Shown here one piece after another: positions 1-6,309 of a DNA stretch of 6,309 nucleotides (the first letter of the stretch is position 1; the number at the start of each line of letters is the position of its first letter). This stretch comes from an uncultured Pseudorhodobacter sp. Its GTDB lineage: Bacteria; Pseudomonadota; Alphaproteobacteria; Rhodobacterales; Rhodobacteraceae. Location of the stretch: positions 1 to 6,309 of the forward strand of contig CAMFIX010000186.1 in the NCBI GenBank assembly GCA_945952425.1, written 5' to 3'. The position numbers were made by a program, and so were the translations under genes. The notes beneath the pieces are model-generated. The model was given only the letters and a program-made list of their open reading frames with translations, was not told the origin of the DNA and did not search any database.

Positions 1-64
1 CCCCGGACCCCCTGTGGAATATTTGGGTCAATGTGAAAGGGAAAGGGGGGAGTGTCCAGAGGGG
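1..64. other. Non-coding 3' flank of the operon
   Basis: These 64 bases follow the TGA of the last ATPase. They include an unbroken 18-base purine run on the plus strand (35-52), a short AT-rich patch (17-24), and C/G-rich ends. No hairpin followed by a T-run, no convincing gene start and no RNA gene is visible. The operon terminator is either absent from this stretch or lies beyond the window. Confidence 0.5.
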
Positions 65-807
65 TCACGTCAGCATCCGGTCGGCGGAGGCGGTAAAGAG
101 GGTGCGGGCGTAGTCGGTGGTCATCTGGCCCGCGGCCAGTGCCTCGCGCGTCAGGCTTTCGACGGCTTTGCCGTGCTGCATGACGAGGATGCGGTCGCAC
201 ATATGGTCGATGACGGCGAGGTCGTGGGAGACCATGAGGAAGGTGAGGCCGCGGGTTTCGCGCAGGCGGGTCAGGAGGTTCAGCGTCTCGGCCTGGACCG
301 AGGCATCCAGCGCGGAGGTGGGCTCGTCGAGAAGCAGGATGCGCGGCTCCAGCATCAGGGCGCGGGCGATGGCGACGCGCTGGCGCTGGCCGCCGGAAAG
401 CTGGTGGGGGAAGCGGAAGCGGAAGGCGGGGGGCAGGCCGACATCGGTCAGGGCCTGTTCGATCCGGCTGTCGGTGTTCTTCTCGCCATGGATGGCGAGC
501 GGTTCGGAAAGCACGCGGTCGATCGTATGGCGGGGGTGAAGCGAGGCGTAGGGATCTTGGAAGACCATCTGCACCTGGCGGGCGAAGGCCTTGGTGCGGG
601 GATCGACGGGCTTTCCCTCGATCAGGATGCGGCCTTGGCTGATCGGCGCCAGGCCGCAGATCGCGCGCAGGATGGTCGATTTGCCCGAGCCGCTTTCGCC
701 GACCAGGCCAAAGCTTTCGCGCGCGGCGACGGACAGCGAGACGCCCTCGACCGCGCGGACGATGCGGCCTGCGGCGTGGAAGGTGACGGAGAGGTTCTCG
801 ATCTCGA

Positions 808-811
<4 letters not shown>
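65..811 (-). CDS. DppF/NikE-type ABC transporter ATPase
   Basis: This is the second nucleotide-binding subunit and last gene of the operon, 248 residues from the ATG at 811. Walker A GESGSGKST is at 38-46, Q-loop Gln85 in MVFQDPYASLHPR, and signature LSGGQ at 138-142 (QRQRVAIARAL context). Walker B ILLLDEP is at 158-164 with Glu163, D-loop SALD at 166-169, and H-loop His196. It ends at ...ARTLFTASADRMLT, near the position where longer DppF/OppF proteins begin their C-terminal extension. That extension and its cysteines are absent, giving a NikE-like size. The start at 811 is preferred because it makes the third ATGA overlap (811-808) and begins MIEIENLSVTF, a normal domain start. An ATG at 823 would add MGKR and cannot be excluded. 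No clear ribosome binding site precedes either, so translation probably depends on coupling to the upstream ATPase. Confidence 0.92.
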
Positions 812-1637
<826 letters not shown>

Positions 1638-1641
<4 letters not shown>

Positions 1642-2537
1642 CGCGCCCCCTTCGGGTCAAGCACGTCGCGCAAGCCGTCGCCCATCAGGTTGAAGCCCAG
1701 CGACACGGTAAAGATCGCGAGGCCGGGCATGGTGGCGACCCACCATTGTTCGAACAGGAACTTGCGCCCGGCCGAGATCATGACGCCCCATTCGGCATCG
1801 GGCGGCTGGACGCCGAGGCCGAGGAAGCCAAGCCCCGCCGCCGTCAGGATGATGCCCGCCATGTCCAGCGTCACCCGGATGATGACCGAGGGCAGGCACA
1901 TCGGCATGATGTGGCCCCAGATGATCCGGGCGGAGCTTGCGCCTTGCAGCAAGGTCGCAGCGATATAGTCGGAGTTGCGGACGGTCAGCGTTTCGGCCCG
2001 CGCCACGCGGGCATAGGGCGGCCAGGAGGTCAGGGCGATGGCCAGCACCGCATTCTCCATCCCCTTGCCGAGGACGGCGACCAGGGCCAGGGCCAGGATC
2101 AGCTTGGGGAAGGCCAGGAAAATATCGGTGATCCGCATCAGCACCGCATCGACCCAGCCGCCGAAATAGCCCGCGACCGTGCCGATGATAAGCCCGGCGA
2201 CCGGGGCGGTGACGATGACGAGGCCGACGATGTAAAGCGTGGTCCGGCTGCCCCAGAGCACGCGGCTGAGGATGTCGCGGCCGAAATCGTCGGTGCCCAT
2301 CAGGTGGCCGGTGGTCAGGGGCGGCTGCAGGCGGTTGGCCAGCTCTTGCGCCGTGGGGTCATAGGGCGCGAGCCAGGGCGCGAACAGCGCCAGCAGGACC
2401 AGGGCCACGGTGATGAAAAGCCCCAGCATCGCCAGAGGGTTGCGCCGGAAGCGCAGCCATTGCAGCCAGGCCTGCCCGGCACGGCTTTGCGCGCGGGACT
2501 TCGGATTGGGGTCAAGGAGCCATTCTGTCAGCGTCAT
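1638..2537 (-). CDS. DppC/OppC-type ABC transporter permease
   Basis: This is the second membrane subunit, 299 residues (family usually 280-310). The N-terminal OppC_N segment LRFRRNPLAMLGLFI leads into TM1 (about 36-56). LAPYDPTAQ and the family motif LMGTDDFGRDILSRVLWGSR (GTDDFGRD at 81-88) follow. Further membrane segments lie near 101-125, 136-157, 160-175, 217-237 and 270-290. The EAA loop starts at 190 (DYIAATLLQGASSARIIW, then GHIMPMCLPS). FLGLGVQPPDAEWG at 238-251 is diagnostic of this subfamily. The open frame extends upstream to 2963, but the start at 2537 is chosen because it gives the ATGA overlap with the previous stop, a GAGGG ribosome binding site 4 nt upstream (2542-2546), and the normal N-terminus. 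It ends DPKGAR, overlapping the first ATPase start. Confidence 0.93.
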
Positions 2538-3583
2538 CGCGCCCTCGGATCGGCCAGCCGGTAAAGGATATCGCTGACCATGTTCAGCCCGATATAGACG
2601 CAGCCCACGACGATGGTGCCGCCCAGCACGGCCGGCATGTCGCCGATCAGCAGCGCATCGGTGATATAGCGCCCGATGCCGGGCCAGGCGAAGATCGTCT
2701 CGGTCAGGACGGCGCCCTCCAGCAGATAGGCGTAGGACAAGGCGATCACGGTGATGAGCGGCACCATCGTGTTGCGCAACCCGTGGACCCAGATCACCCG
2801 CCGCTCTGGCATGCCCTTGACGCGGGCCGTGGTGATATACTCCTGCCCCATCTCGTTCATCATGAAGCTGCGGGTCATGCGGCTGATATAGGCCATCGAC
2901 AGCCAGGCGAGGATGCCCGCCGGCAGGACGATATGGCTGACGGCATTGCGCCACATCGCCCATTCGCCCGCCAAGGCCGTGTCGATCAGGATCATATGGG
3001 TGACGGCAGGCACCTTGAAGTCGAACATCATGTCATAGGCGCTGTCGAGCCGCCCCGGCCCGCCGACCCATCCGAGGTGGCCGTAAAACAGCAAGAGCCC
3101 CATCAGCCCCAGCCAGAAGACCGGCATCGAATAGCCGATCAGCCCGAAAAGCCGCGTCACCTGGTCGAAGATCGAGCCGGGCCGTGTCGCGGCCAGCACC
3201 CCGGCCGGCACGCCGATCAGCACGCCGATGATCGTGGCCAGCGTCGAAAGCTCTAAAGTCGCGGGGAAATAGCGGCCGACCTCGGCCAGGACCGGGTCGC
3301 GCGTGCGGATCGACGTCCCGAGATCGCCATGCACGACATCCCAAAGATAGATGCCGAACTGCTGCCACAGCGGATCGTCCAGGCCAAGCCGGGCCCGCAT
3401 CTCGGCGATCTGGGCGCCGGTCGCGCGCTCTCCAAGGATGGCGGTGACCGGATCGACCGGCACGACACGGGCGATGATGAAGGTGACGACAAGCAGGCCC
3501 AGAAAGGTCAGGGCCAGCGAAAACAGCGTCTTGCCGGTCTGGGTCAGGAACCGGACGGCCGGGGGGGATGGGGTCTCCGCCAT
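2534..3583 (-). CDS. DppB/OppB-type ABC transporter permease
   Basis: This is the first membrane subunit of the importer, 349 residues (family usually 305-340). A hydrophobic TM1 spans about 20-38. A periplasmic region follows with VPVDPVTAILGERAT and GDLGTSI (86-92), then further membrane segments around 112-130, 145-167, 215-235, 278-295 and 318-340. The cytoplasmic EAA loop that docks on the ATPases starts at 248 (EYITTARVKGMPERRVIW, then HGLRNTMVPLIT). The C-terminus ends DPRAR, as is common in this family. The ATG at 3583 is chosen because it gives the expected short cytoplasmic N-terminus before TM1; it lacks an adjacent ribosome binding site and sits just after the tetraloop hairpin. 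The stop overlaps the next start as ATGA (2537-2534). Substrate as for the binding protein: probably peptides, not proven. Confidence 0.93.
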   Translation of the reverse strand: MAETPSPPAVRFLTQTGKTLFSLALTFLGLLVVTFIIARVVPVDPVTAILGERATGAQIAEMRARLGLDDPLWQQFGIYLWDVVHGDLGTSIRTRDPVLAEVGRYFPATLELSTLATIIGVLIGVPAGVLAATRPGSIFDQVTRLFGLIGYSMPVFWLGLMGLLLFYGHLGWVGGPGRLDSAYDMMFDFKVPAVTHMILIDTALAGEWAMWRNAVSHIVLPAGILAWLSMAYISRMTRSFMMNEMGQEYITTARVKGMPERRVIWVHGLRNTMVPLITVIALSYAYLLEGAVLTETIFAWPGIGRYITDALLIGDMPAVLGGTIVVGCVYIGLNMVSDILYRLADPRAR

Positions 3584-3622
3584 GAAACGGCGCCGCGGGT
3601 TGCCCCGCGGCGCTGGTCCTTA
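3584..3622 (-). promoter_or_regulatory. Structured binding-protein/permease junction: SD, GCAA-tetraloop hairpin, start
   Basis: On the minus strand the binding-protein stop is part of TAAGGA (3622-3617), a six-base match to the 5' part of the Shine-Dalgarno consensus. CCA follows, then a perfect 10-bp stem GCGCCGCGGG / CCCGCGGCGC (3613-3604 and 3599-3590) closed by a GCAA (GNRA) tetraloop, then CGTTTC and the permease ATG at 3583. The six bases next to the ATG hold no ribosome binding site. TAAGGA is 33 nt from the ATG in the linear sequence but only 9 nt if the folded stem is excluded. The stem may shield the 3' end of the binding-protein message, act as a structured spacer for permease translation, or both. 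Only three U residues follow it, so it is not a typical terminator. Confidence 0.6.
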
Positions 3623-5218
3623 CTTGGTCGCCAGCCAATAGGCCGCGGCATCGACCGCGCCGCCGGTGTAGAAGTCCTTCACCGTCGCCCGCAGGCCCGT
3701 CTGACGCGCCTGCTGGAACATCAGGATGAAGGGCGAGGTCTCGCGGTGGGTCTTCTCGATCTCTTCGTACATCGCCTTGCGCTTGTCGGGATCGCGCTCC
3801 ATCACCGCGGCTTGGCTCTTTGCCGTCAGCTCGCCCGGGTCATAGGTGTTGCGCCAGGCCAGATAGCCGGTGTTGCCCGCCGCATCCGAATTGTCGGGGT
3901 TCTCGGCGAAGGTCGAGGAGTTGGTGTTCGGGTCGGGATAGTCCGGACCCCAGGTCTGCAGCGTCGCATCATGGGTGCGGGCGCGGTAGGCCTTCAGCTG
4001 GTCGGCGCCTTCGCCCACATCCAGATCGACCTTGATCCCGACCTGGCCGAAGGTGTTCTGGATCGACTGGGCCACATCCATCCGGTCGGCCGAGTTGCGG
4101 ACCGACAGCTTGATTTCCGGGTTCTTGATCCCCGATTCCGCCAGCAAAGCCTTGGCCTTTTCGATGTCGAGCTTGTAGGGCAGATCGTCCAGCGCGCCGA
4201 GATAGCCCTGCGGCAGGAAGCTCTGGTGCGGGATGACCGCGCCCTTCATGATCGTATCGGCCATGCCCTGGTAATCGACCGCCCAGCGCATCGCATCCAG
4301 GAACTTGGCGTTCTTGTAATTCTCGTTCTTCTGGTTGAAGGCGAGGTAATAGACCTGGCCGCCGACGTCCGACTGGATCTTGACATCGGCATTGCCCGCC
4401 ATGCCTTCGACATCGGTCGGCGTCAGGCTGCGCGCGACGTCGATGTCGCCCTTCTCCAGCTGCAGCCGCTCGGTCGCGGCTTCGGGGATGTGCTGGATGA
4501 AGACGTTCTTGATCTTGGCATCGCCGCGCCAATAGCCCGGGCGGGCCTGCAGGACGAGACCTTCGTTCGGCTTGAAGGACACCAGCGTATAGGCCCCGGT
4601 CCCGGCCGAATTCGACTTCAGCCATTCGTTGCCCATGTCGCCGCCCGCGTCATGGGTCTTGACGGTTTCCGCATCGACGATCGAGGCGACGCCCGCGGTC
4701 AGGCAGTTATACAGGAAGGTCGGCGCGAAGGGCTTCGACACGGTAATCATCAGGTCGTCGCCATGCGCCATGATCATCTTGTCGACATTCTCGGCCGTCC
4801 AGCCGAACTGGTTCAGGATGAAGGCCGGGGTCTTGTTCAGCTTGACCGCCCGTTGCAGCGACCAGGCGGCGGCATCGGCGGTGACCGGGTTGCCGGAGGA
4901 GAAGGTCAGCCCCTTCTTCATCTTGAACGTATAGGTCAGCCCGTCATCGGCCACCGACCAGCTTTCGGCCAGGCCCGGCTCCAGCTGCAGGGTCTGGGGG
5001 TTGATCTCGACCAGCCCGTCATAGGCGTTGTTCACATAGTCGAGGCCCGAGAATTCATAGGCTTCGGCCGGGTCCAGCGACACGATGTCGTCGATGGCCG
5101 AGGCCACGACGAGCGTATCGGCCGGGGTTTCCGCCAAAAGCGCCGTCGGCGCGGCGGTCAGCAGCAGGCCGGTAAGGGCAGCGACGCCCGCACGGCGGGC
5201 GAAGGGAAGAAAGGTCAT
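3620..5218 (-). CDS. Periplasmic substrate-binding protein of a Dpp/Opp-family ABC importer (SBP_bac_5)
   Basis: This 532-residue protein is the extracytoplasmic receptor of the importer encoded downstream. Residues 1-29 are a Sec-type signal peptide: Arg8-Arg9, a hydrophobic stretch at 10-28, and likely cleavage after Ala29 (ALLA|ETPAD). There is no lipobox cysteine, so it should be soluble in the periplasm. The N-terminal lobe has the family pattern of a SLDPAEAYEF segment followed by NNAYDGLVEINPQTLQLEPG and LAESWSVADDGLTYTFKMKKG. Next come the FSSGNPVTADAAAWSL-type motif and GTGAYTLVSFKPNEGLVLQA. TWGPDYPDP at 422-430 lies in the region where DppA and OppA carry the aspartate that holds the peptide amino group; Asp426 or Asp429 may do this here, which is inference. 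Length is typical (500-545). It is first in the operon, with its own ribosome binding site and a hairpin after its TAA stop, as expected for a receptor made in excess. The exact ligand cannot be read from the sequence. Confidence 0.93.
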   Translation of the reverse strand: MTFLPFARRAGVAALTGLLLTAAPTALLAETPADTLVVASAIDDIVSLDPAEAYEFSGLDYVNNAYDGLVEINPQTLQLEPGLAESWSVADDGLTYTFKMKKGLTFSSGNPVTADAAAWSLQRAVKLNKTPAFILNQFGWTAENVDKMIMAHGDDLMITVSKPFAPTFLYNCLTAGVASIVDAETVKTHDAGGDMGNEWLKSNSAGTGAYTLVSFKPNEGLVLQARPGYWRGDAKIKNVFIQHIPEAATERLQLEKGDIDVARSLTPTDVEGMAGNADVKIQSDVGGQVYYLAFNQKNENYKNAKFLDAMRWAVDYQGMADTIMKGAVIPHQSFLPQGYLGALDDLPYKLDIEKAKALLAESGIKNPEIKLSVRNSADRMDVAQSIQNTFGQVGIKVDLDVGEGADQLKAYRARTHDATLQTWGPDYPDPNTNSSTFAENPDNSDAAGNTGYLAWRNTYDPGELTAKSQAAVMERDPDKRKAMYEEIEKTHRETSPFILMFQQARQTGLRATVKDFYTGGAVDAAAYWLATK

Positions 5219-5224
5219 GTATAA

Positions 5225-5230
5225 CTCCCT
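5225..5230 (-). promoter_or_regulatory. Ribosome binding site of the binding-protein gene
   Basis: AGGGAG lies six bases (TTATAC) upstream of the ATG at 5218 on the minus strand. It fixes the start of the binding protein, and the start so chosen gives a complete signal peptide. The bases around the ATG are locally AT-rich, which favours initiation. Confidence 0.75.
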
Positions 5231-5251
5231 GTGTTCGTTGGTATTTCGCAG

Positions 5252-5269
5252 CGCGGGTTGAGTCCCGCG
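5252..5269 (-). promoter_or_regulatory. GC hairpin in the predicted operon leader
   Basis: CGCGGG (5252-5257) and CCCGCG (5264-5269) form a 6-bp all-GC stem with a 6-nt loop. If transcription starts near 5277, the stem lies about 8 nt from the 5' end of the mRNA and ends 33 nt before the start codon. A stem near a 5' end can slow RNA decay. There is no U-run after it and it does not cover the ribosome binding site, so attenuation is not indicated. Confidence 0.4.
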
Positions 5270-5271
5270 AC

Positions 5272-5297
5272 AGAAGTTGACCGATTGGGCAACTTCT
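5272..5297. promoter_or_regulatory. Inverted repeat over the -10 region, candidate operator
   Basis: Exact 8-bp arms AGAAGTTG (5272-5279) and CAACTTCT (5290-5297) flank a 10-bp spacer. The repeat covers the proposed -10 box and transcription start, the usual place for a repressor site. The dyad is 26 bp long with arm centres 18 bp apart, suited to a dimeric regulator. No regulator gene is present in the window, so the binding protein is unknown. Perfect 8-bp arms in a short non-coding region are suggestive but not proof. Confidence 0.4.
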
Positions 5298-5312
5298 TTG
5301 ACCCTTTGTCAA
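5284..5312 (-). promoter_or_regulatory. Candidate sigma70-type promoter of the ABC transporter operon
   Basis: On the minus strand a perfect TTGACA (5312-5307) is followed by exactly 17 nt and then CCCAAT (5289-5284). This -10 element shares only its last three bases with TATAAT. Alphaproteobacterial housekeeping promoters often keep a strong -35 and a loose -10, so the pair is plausible. The predicted start of transcription is near 5277, giving a leader of about 60 nt before the binding-protein ATG at 5218. It is the best -35/-10 pair I can see in the gap. Inverted repeats cover both elements. The weak -10 is the main doubt. Confidence 0.45.
5298..5312. promoter_or_regulatory. TTGAC-N5-GTCAA dyad over the -35 box
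   Basis: TTGAC (5298-5302) and GTCAA (5308-5312) form a 5-bp inverted repeat around a 5-bp spacer, directly abutting the larger dyad at 5272-5297. The GTCAA arm is part of the proposed -35 hexamer read on the other strand. TTGACC at 5298-5303 also repeats TTGACC at 5277-5282 at a distance of 21 bp, two helical turns, so the two would face the same side of the DNA. This fits cooperative binding of a regulator, but short arms like these also arise by chance. Confidence 0.3.
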
Positions 5313-5325
5313 CAGAGTGTTTGCA

Positions 5326-5351
5326 GCCTTCTTCGCCCGCCCGCAGAAGGC
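5326..5351 (-). terminator. Weak hairpin downstream of pip, possible terminator
   Basis: Arms GCCTTCT (5326-5332) and AGAAGGC (5345-5351) are exact inverted repeats around a 12-nt loop, starting 20 nt after the pip stop codon. A competing 12-bp palindrome, GAAGGCGCCTTC (5346-5357), overlaps one arm. On the minus-strand RNA the stem is followed by TGCAAACAC, with no run of U, so it is not a convincing intrinsic terminator. It could end pip transcription weakly, protect a 3' end, or have no role. Confidence 0.25.
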
Positions 5352-5370
5352 GCCTTCCCCTGCCCGGCTT

Positions 5371-6309
5371 TCAGGCGAAGCCGTCGGTCGCCCGCACCAT
5401 CGCATCGGCGATCCCGGGCTCCACCCCGGTATGGCCCGCATCGTCCACGATCACCAGCCGCGCGCCCGGCCAAGCCGCGGCCAGGTCCACCGCATTCTTC
5501 ACCGGCGTGCAGGCGTCATAGCGGCCGTGGATGATGACGCCGGGGATGTCCTTCAGCCGATGGGCATGGGCGAGAATCCAGTCGTCGCGGTCGAAGAACC
5601 CGCGATGGGTGAAGTAGTGATTCTCGATCCGCGCGAAGGCCAAGGCGAAACGGTCGTCGTCCCAGGCCTTCTCCCGCGCGGGGTCGGGCAGCAAGGAGAT
5701 CGTCCGCGCCTCCCACAAAGTCCAGGCCCGCGCCGCCGCCGCCCGCTCGGGCGTGTCCGGCCCGGTCAGAATGCGGTGATAGCCCGCCACCAGCGAGCCC
5801 CGTCCCGGCACCGCCGCCGCATATTCGGCAAAGGCCTCGGGGAACAGGAAGGACGCCCCGCCCGGTTCATAGAACCAGTCGACCTCCTCCTGCCGCAGCA
5901 TGAAGATACCGCGCAGGACCAGCTCGGTCACCCGCTCGGGGTGGCGGATCGCATAGGCCAGGGCAAGGGTGGAGCCCCAGGAGCCCCCGACGACCTGCCA
6001 GCGCTCCACCCCCAACTCCACCCGCAGCTTCTCCATATCCGCCACGAGATCCCAGGTGGTGTTCTCGGCCAGCTCGGCAAAGGGCGTCGAGCCGCCGCAG
6101 CCCCTCTGGTCGAACGAGATGATCCGATACCGCGCCGGGTCATGCCCGCGCCGGATGAAATCCGACACGCCCGAGCCCGGCCCCCCATGCAGCACGACCG
6201 CGGGCTTGCCCAGGGGATTGCCGCTTTCCTCCCAGCGAATCTCGTGCAGGTCGCTGACCTTCAGCCGCCCCTCGCGGCCGGCAGGGATCGCGGGATAAAG
6301 CGGGCGTCT
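5371..6309 (-). CDS. pip: Proline iminopeptidase (prolyl aminopeptidase), 5'-partial
   Basis: This is an alpha/beta-hydrolase serine peptidase of family S33, which removes N-terminal proline from peptides, normally in the cytoplasm. The frame stays open to the window edge and adds 38 residues before the GTG at 6195 (RRPLYPAIPAGREGRLKVSD at the visible start). The true start therefore lies just outside, and 312 residues are visible against a usual 310-320. In visible numbering, HGGPG is at 41-45 (oxyanion-hole region), DQRG at 67-70, and GGSWGS at 108-113 carries nucleophile Ser110. GRYDACTP carries Asp265 and DDAGHTG carries His293, completing the triad. Glu200 (LWEA) and Glu229 (RIENHYF) match the acidic residues that hold the substrate amino group in the Serratia enzyme. 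No signal peptide is visible. The gene runs the same way as the ABC transporter genes downstream but is separated from them by 152 bp. An ATG at 6188 or the GTG at 6195 cannot be the start, because either would delete conserved N-terminal sequence. Confidence 0.93.
   Translation of the reverse strand, partial: RRPLYPAIPAGREGRLKVSDLHEIRWEESGNPLGKPAVVLHGGPGSGVSDFIRRGHDPARYRIISFDQRGCGGSTPFAELAENTTWDLVADMEKLRVELGVERWQVVGGSWGSTLALAYAIRHPERVTELVLRGIFMLRQEEVDWFYEPGGASFLFPEAFAEYAAAVPGRGSLVAGYHRILTGPDTPERAAAARAWTLWEARTISLLPDPAREKAWDDDRFALAFARIENHYFTHRGFFDRDDWILAHAHRLKDIPGVIIHGRYDACTPVKNAVDLAAAWPGARLVIVDDAGHTGVEPGIADAMVRATDGFA

Noticed and set aside
25..31. A TTGACCC (minus strand) in the 3' flank matching the TTGACC elements of the candidate operator
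   Set aside because: A seven-base match with no dyad or promoter around it. The same heptamer also occurs inside coding sequence near 1655, so it is expected by chance.
1..64. Long-range interrupted hairpin between the C-rich start (1-12) and the G-rich stretch (46-64)
   Set aside because: Pairing needs bulges of several bases and a loop of more than 30 nt, is made almost wholly of C/G runs, and has no T-tract. This is not distinguishable from chance.
2538..2963. N-terminal extension of the second permease up to 2963
   Set aside because: It overlaps the first permease out of frame for 142 codons, and the family N-terminus begins at the 2537 start.
3590..3613. Intrinsic terminator after the binding protein
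   Set aside because: The stem is strong, but only CGTTTC follows before the next ATG, so the U-run is missing. Full termination would also silence the rest of the importer.
3329..5224. A 631-codon open frame on the plus strand opposite the binding-protein gene
   Set aside because: It is antisense to a clear gene with signal peptide and family motifs, and its translation is low-complexity, rich in G, R, D and H. Strong G/C third-position bias removes stops from this antisense frame. No ribosome binding site or domain is visible.
5219..5283. Riboswitch or leader peptide in the operon leader
   Set aside because: About 60 nt with one 6-bp stem is too short and simple for a known riboswitch class, and no short open frame with a ribosome binding site is present.

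Overview
The window is GC-rich (I judge roughly 65%), and every gene I can support is on the minus strand. The protein sequences, the strong G/C bias at third codon positions and the gene types point to an alphaproteobacterium, most likely of the Rhodobacter/Paracoccus group. That placement is an inference from style; no phylogenetic marker is present.

Read in the direction of transcription (high to low coordinates), the layout is as follows. (1) A proline iminopeptidase gene (pip), cut at its 5' end by the window edge, ends at 5371. (2) A 152-bp intergenic region (5219-5370) holds a candidate sigma70-type promoter overlapped by inverted repeats, a short GC hairpin in the predicted leader, and a good ribosome binding site. 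(3) A five-gene ABC importer operon of the dipeptide/oligopeptide/nickel (Dpp/Opp/Nik) family follows: periplasmic binding protein (3620-5218), DppB-type permease (2534-3583), DppC-type permease (1638-2537), DppD-type ATPase (808-1641) and DppF-type ATPase (65-811). (4) The last 64 bases (1-64) are non-coding.

The five transporter genes form a complete importer: one periplasmic receptor, two membrane subunits and two ATPases. The permease and ATPase genes are joined by three consecutive four-base ATGA start/stop overlaps, which suggests translational coupling and balanced production. The binding protein is separated from the first permease by 36 bases that contain a perfect 10-bp hairpin with a GCAA tetraloop. 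The substrate is not shown by the sequence. Peptides are the most natural guess, and the neighbouring peptidase that removes N-terminal proline is compatible with peptide uptake and breakdown.

I do not see a new kind of system here. The most interesting signal is at the binding protein/permease junction. The only strong Shine-Dalgarno match for the permease overlaps the binding-protein stop codon and lies too far from the permease ATG in the linear sequence. Folding of the intervening hairpin would bring it to an ideal distance. The promoter/operator region upstream of the binding protein is the second item worth checking.
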